Origin: Geosiphon pyriformis
Lineage: Eukaryota; Glomeromycota; Glomeromycetes; Archaeosporales; Geosiphonaceae
Assembly (NCBI GenBank): GCA_016748015.1
Contig: JAAOMT010000727.1
Span: 99,853 to 163,852 of the forward strand
Reading direction: 5' to 3'
DNA: 64,000 nt
Part shown: positions 59,821-64,000 of the stretch, piece by piece
Position numbering within the stretch: the first letter of the stretch is position 1
Layout of the letters: the number at the start of each line of letters is the position of its first letter
The notes under the pieces: generated by a model
Seen by the model: only the letters and a program-made list of their open reading frames with translations
The model's database searches: none
Told to the model about the DNA's origin: nothing
Translations under genes and position numbers: made by a program

Positions 59821-62800
59821 TACATTCTGACATAATATTTTTCTTATTATTACTAAACCATTTTAGTTTTTGCTTCATCAACAAATCTAAGAGTGCAATA
59901 TATTTTTTGGGATTATAAACAGAATTTGAATTGTTATTGTTGTTGTCATAATAAATAGAATTGGAATTATTATTGTTATTATTATCAAAGTCTGAATTGG
60001 GATTGAATTTTGATTCTGATTTCACTGTGTATTCACTGGTTGGTTTTTTCTCTTTGGAAATCAAATAGATTATATGTGGTAGTAGATTGTAAATAAGATT
60101 ACAATTATCACAATATTTGAAGTCACTGAAAATTAAGCAATGTTTATACAGTCTTGTATTAAGCTGCTCCAAATACTGCTTTTGTTTTTCTCTAGTTAAT
60201 GTTAGATTTTGATAATGTTTGTAGAATTGTTCTAAATTGTTTTTAATATCATTAAAGACATTGAAAGTTAGAACATATTTGGGTTCAAAAAAAGATAGTG
60301 AGTTGTTTTTAATTTTCAGTAATTCACTAGATGTAGCATCTTCAACTTTGGTACTTACCATTTCTTAGATCTCATGTTTGTCATGTAAATAGTCTTCTAG
60401 ATATCTTAATGCTTATTTTTAGATGTTGTTGATTGAAGTCTCTTTTTGCATCCAATTATTAATTAAGATTATGTACTAACATGTTTTGTCACATGTTTTT
60501 TCTTGTCTAGAAATGTTGTTTTATATTCTTTTATCAGAAAGAATCATTCCACATGTGAGACAAGGTTTATTGTCCTATTTTTTTTGTCTTTTTGGTTGTC
60601 TAAAATATTTTGTTGCTGTAAGTTATTTCTTATTATTACCACAACATATGCCCATTAATGACAATTTCCTGTCACAATTAATGCAAACTAGCTTTGGCTG
60701 ACAATACTGTAAGTTGGCATAAGGAGTAGTATATAGAATATAAGTAGAAATAGTTGTCTCAAGTTCTTTTTTTGCTTTTGTTTTTCCTTGTTTTTCTCAG
60801 TCTGAGATTGGTAGTAGTTTATTGTAATTTTTTTCAGTCTATAATACTTAATACATTTCCCAGGTAGGTTTTTTCTCTTTTTTTTAAACTCAATTAGTGG
60901 TTGCTTGTTGGTAACAGTTTTGAAATAATTACAAGTAGTTAGTACTTGAATGTTTTAGCTATTTTGGCTTAGTTGTAATTCCTAAGTGTTTTAGTCAAGT
61001 ACTGTATTGATTTTGGACAACCAATTATTACCAATTAGAGCTTAGTACTGGGTGGCTTCCATAACAAAAATCTTGATTGGCATGATAATACTATTGACTT
61101 TGAATAGAAAGTCATTAATTTTGCAATTGGAGTTTTAATTACTTTATTGGCTGTAATAATCTTGGTGTTGGCAGCATAATTAACTTAGCAACTTAATTAG
61201 TTCATAAGTTGTCATGTAATAATATTGCCTGCTGAATCACTATCAAGAATTAGTTTAATATGGTGACCATTAACTTTGACATCTGTGTACATTGGTATAA
61301 TAAGTTTGGTGTTAAGAACAGTATCACTGAATAGAGATGTTGTTGTTGTTTTTTTTTCTATTTTAAAAGAAAATATTATTACAAGTAATTTGTTTTCAGT
61401 AATAATTGCAAATAGAATATTGTAGATAAATAGTTGGGCTTGGGTTTCTGTTTGTTAAATTAGGTGTCTTCTGAGTTGATTAGAAGACTTAAGTAATTCT
61501 GGAAATTCAGGTTTTGGCTATATCCCATGTCTGAACTCTATTGGCATAATCTTAATGGTTAATTTGAGGAATTGGGGATTGGTTGGTATATTACTATTGC
61601 TAATTTTCAGTTTTGTCAGATATGCATAATTCTTGGTTTTTGATTTTCAGATGTTATTTAAGCTGAGTTTAGTGATAGTATTTGAAGTTATTGCAGTTAA
61701 TAGATAATTTGTAACTGTAGTTAATATATTATTAATATTAGAGACTGATAAATTGGTAGTAAGTATATTGCTTGTTGCATTATTGGGGTGTAATGAAGTT
61801 GATATAAGTTTTGATTTGGTTGATAATTTGGAGTTTGAAATTGCTGATTAGAGTTTTGATATTAATTTTCTGATTATTGATTATTTAACCAGATGTAATA
61901 TTCAAATTGCAAATGTTTTTGTCTATCACAAATGTGATAACTACGTGTTTTTGTTACCACTGTTGATTGTTTGATGATGATAGATGCAGTTAATTTTGAA
62001 GATGATTTGAATTTCTTGAATTATTGCAATGTTGTAAAAGTTAATAAATAACTTAATTGTTAGCTAAGTATTCTTCTAATTTTTAATTAATGGAATCATT
62101 AAATTATTTTAACTTAAAGTCTAATTCAGATAATTCATTTATTACTAGATTAATGGCTTGGATGAGATTGGCTTTTAGCTTGGCTAATTTAAAATTTTAG
62201 GCATGTGTAATTGTGTCTTAAAATGTTTGTAAATATAATAAACATATATGTTATAAGATACTGCTGTGCAGACCATAAATAAACTGGTTCAAAATCTGTA
62301 GTACTGTAAAATAATTTGTGTCAATTGCTTGTATTTGATGCAGATTTTTATGAAAACATTCTAGGTATGTAGTAATAATTTCAGTTTCTCTTTGTTTGAT
62401 GATGGTAAAAACAATTGTAAAGTAATTAATACTGTTATTATTACTAAAATATCTCAAAAATTCAGTTTTAAAATTATTAAAATTTTGGGGCTTCTGGATT
62501 AAGCTTTAATACCATAAGTTAGCAATATTCTGAAAAAAATATAGGATGGCTTGGAAAGCTCTAGCATTATTCCAATTATTGGCAGTAATGGCTTTTGTGA
62601 TATTATTTAACCAAACTTGGATATTGTTTTTCTTGCTATTGAATTTTTTTAATTTAGTGATTGGTACATATGCTATTGATAACAATTGTTGTGATAATTG
62701 TGGTTGAAGTGGTTATTATGACTGTTATTGGGATTTAAAAATTGGTGCAACTAGTGGTAAATTGATTATAATTACTGAAAGTAAGTTTTGGGAAACAATA

Positions 62801-63550
62801 AAAGCTGAGTTTAGATTATTTAGGTTTTGCTGAATTAGAACAATTAAAGTTTGATAATTAAATTCCTGATTTTTATTTTCCTCAGTTCCAAAATTGGGTT
62901 GAGATAGTGGTAATTGAAATCTTGATGATGTTGGTAATTATGATTTAAATTCTTTAAAGTAATTGCTATAAGTTCCCAATAAGTCAGCTTTTTTTTGTTG
63001 GGTTTGAAATGTGATTTTTGCTGATGGTGTTTTTACAGTTAATGTAAACATGCCTGTTGATGTTATGTTGATAATACTTCTTGGTATATAATAGTATAAT
63101 AAGTGAATGAGTAAAACTATTCTTAATTTCTTTTAAGTAAATAGTTATATGTTTTTTAGTATTCCTATTGATGTTTGTAATTTTTTTTTGTTGTTGTCTG
63201 CAAAAGTAATAGAAATTTCTGTCTGGTATGTTTTTCAATTTCTCTATTGATTTTTGTAATTATTGAAGTAAACAAATAATTTTGTGAAAGTGTAGTATTC
63301 TGAAGTAATTTACTATAAAAATTGGTGAGTACTGCTTTTGGATTTCCTTGGTTTTTTAGATAAGATTTAATTCTTCTATTGACATAAAAGTTGAAAATTG
63401 ATTCTGCTGGCCAATGGTTACTTGTTAATCTTAAGTGAATTTGATAATGTCAAAATAAAGCTTTTATAAATTCCAAGTGGTTTGTTTTTAGTTTTTCTGA
63501 TTCTGTCATTGTTTGAGATGATTGATATTAGTGTTGGTTCTCTGCTGAAT

Positions 63551-63573
63551 TATATCTTACAGGAAGCACCAAA
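63551..63573 (-). other. Primer-binding-like site of the minus-strand gypsy
   Basis: On the minus strand, TTTGGTGCTTCCTGTAAGAT directly follows the 5' LTR end CTGTAATA. Confidence 0.55.
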
Positions 63574-64000
63574 TATTACAGATGATTATTTGGAGTGTTA
63601 ATACAAATAACATACCAGTAATTTGGTGCTTAATAGCTAAATTATATTAGTAATCTCTAAAGATTTTCATATCTGAAGATTTTGGATTGAAGTTCTTTGT
63701 ATAATAGACAAAGATTTAATGATTGTTTTTAGTAGTCTCCTGAAATATTGACTTTGTCAAATTTTTTTTTCCAGCATAGTAGCTAGTTTATTCTGACAGT
63801 TGTGCCCTTTTGGTAAGCTCTCTATTAAGTTATAAATTTTATATCCTTATTTTGAGTTTTTTACCAGGCTATTTTTGATGTCAATTATTTAGTGCTTAGT
63901 TCTTTAAATTAGTTAGTAAACAACAAACAACAAAAGAGATAAAAAAATTAAAAAAATTAAAAAAAATAAAAGAAAAAAAAAAATTAGTATTCTGTCAATA
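63574..64000 (-). repeat. 5' LTR of the minus-strand gypsy (runs off the window)
   Basis: Starts inverted with TATTACAGATGATTATTTGG and matches the 3' LTR at 43522-43720 and 44690-44880. The U3 end and outer duplication lie outside the window. Confidence 0.85.

Larger units (their letters stand above)
56905..63573 (-). pseudogene. Minus-strand gypsy gag-pol (5' portion, split from its integrase C-half)
   Basis: Reading from right to left: gag (about 63520 to 61900), protease (ILDSDSAGNIIT near 61250-61210), Cys-rich segment (60720-60500), linker ORF 60361-59777 (MVSTKVEDATSSELLKIKNN, Asn-rich), dUTPase-like domain (about 59820-59330), RT (about 58950-58100; catalytic box YLDN; thumb LRAFLEFIRYYCHFIQNFSK), RNase H (about 58010-57700) and integrase finger and core start (about 57420-56905; QYVQNCDAC-like). 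Stops are frequent. It ends at 56905, where the plus-strand gypsy is inserted, and continues at 46860. Confidence 0.8.

Overview
The window is very AT-rich, CpG-poor eukaryotic DNA and is almost entirely a graveyard of retrotransposons around one host-type gene. I infer an early-diverging filamentous fungus, most likely an arbuscular mycorrhizal fungus (Glomeromycotina). The basis is the mix of degenerate LINEs with ORF1 (RRM plus CCHC) and ORF2 (EN-RT-RNase H-zinc finger), long Ty3/gypsy elements with a dUTPase-like domain, and a Crinkler-like nuclease-kinase gene with short GT-AG introns. No rRNA, tRNA or CRISPR array was recognised.

Layout. 1-1866: the 3' end of a decayed gypsy element and its LTR. 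1867-26770: an old LINE ('H', + strand) cut into pieces by three full-length LINEs: A (-, 3911-10668), B (+, 10908-19407) and C (-, 19849-26679). Each sits between matching target-site duplications, and the H reading frame resumes in register across A and B. B itself holds two solo LTRs (14485-15273 and 17453-18374). 26775-27640: a 5'-truncated LINE (G, -). 27641-29071: AT-rich spacer. 29072-31384: a compact LINE (F, +) with only ORF1 between perfect 16-bp duplications. 31401-31560: a LINE 3'-end stub.

31910-33879 (-): the one host-like gene. As a three-exon model it encodes about 573 residues: coiled coil, PD-(D/E)xK-like nuclease, protein kinase. 34524-41256: full-length decayed LINE D (+). 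42106-43521: the 5' part of LINE E (+). From 43522 to the window end a minus-strand gypsy element lies in LINE E. Its 3' LTR is split by another solo LTR (43726-44684). Its integrase is split by a complete plus-strand gypsy element (46861-56904).

Functionally, the TE proteins are the two classical retrotransposition machineries: target-primed reverse transcription for the LINEs, and gag-protease-RT-RNase H-integrase for the gypsy elements. Every sizeable copy carries stops, frameshifts or lost catalytic residues, so none looks autonomous now. The points most worth follow-up are the ORF1-only LINE F, the dUTPase-like domain in the gypsy elements, and the nuclease-kinase gene.
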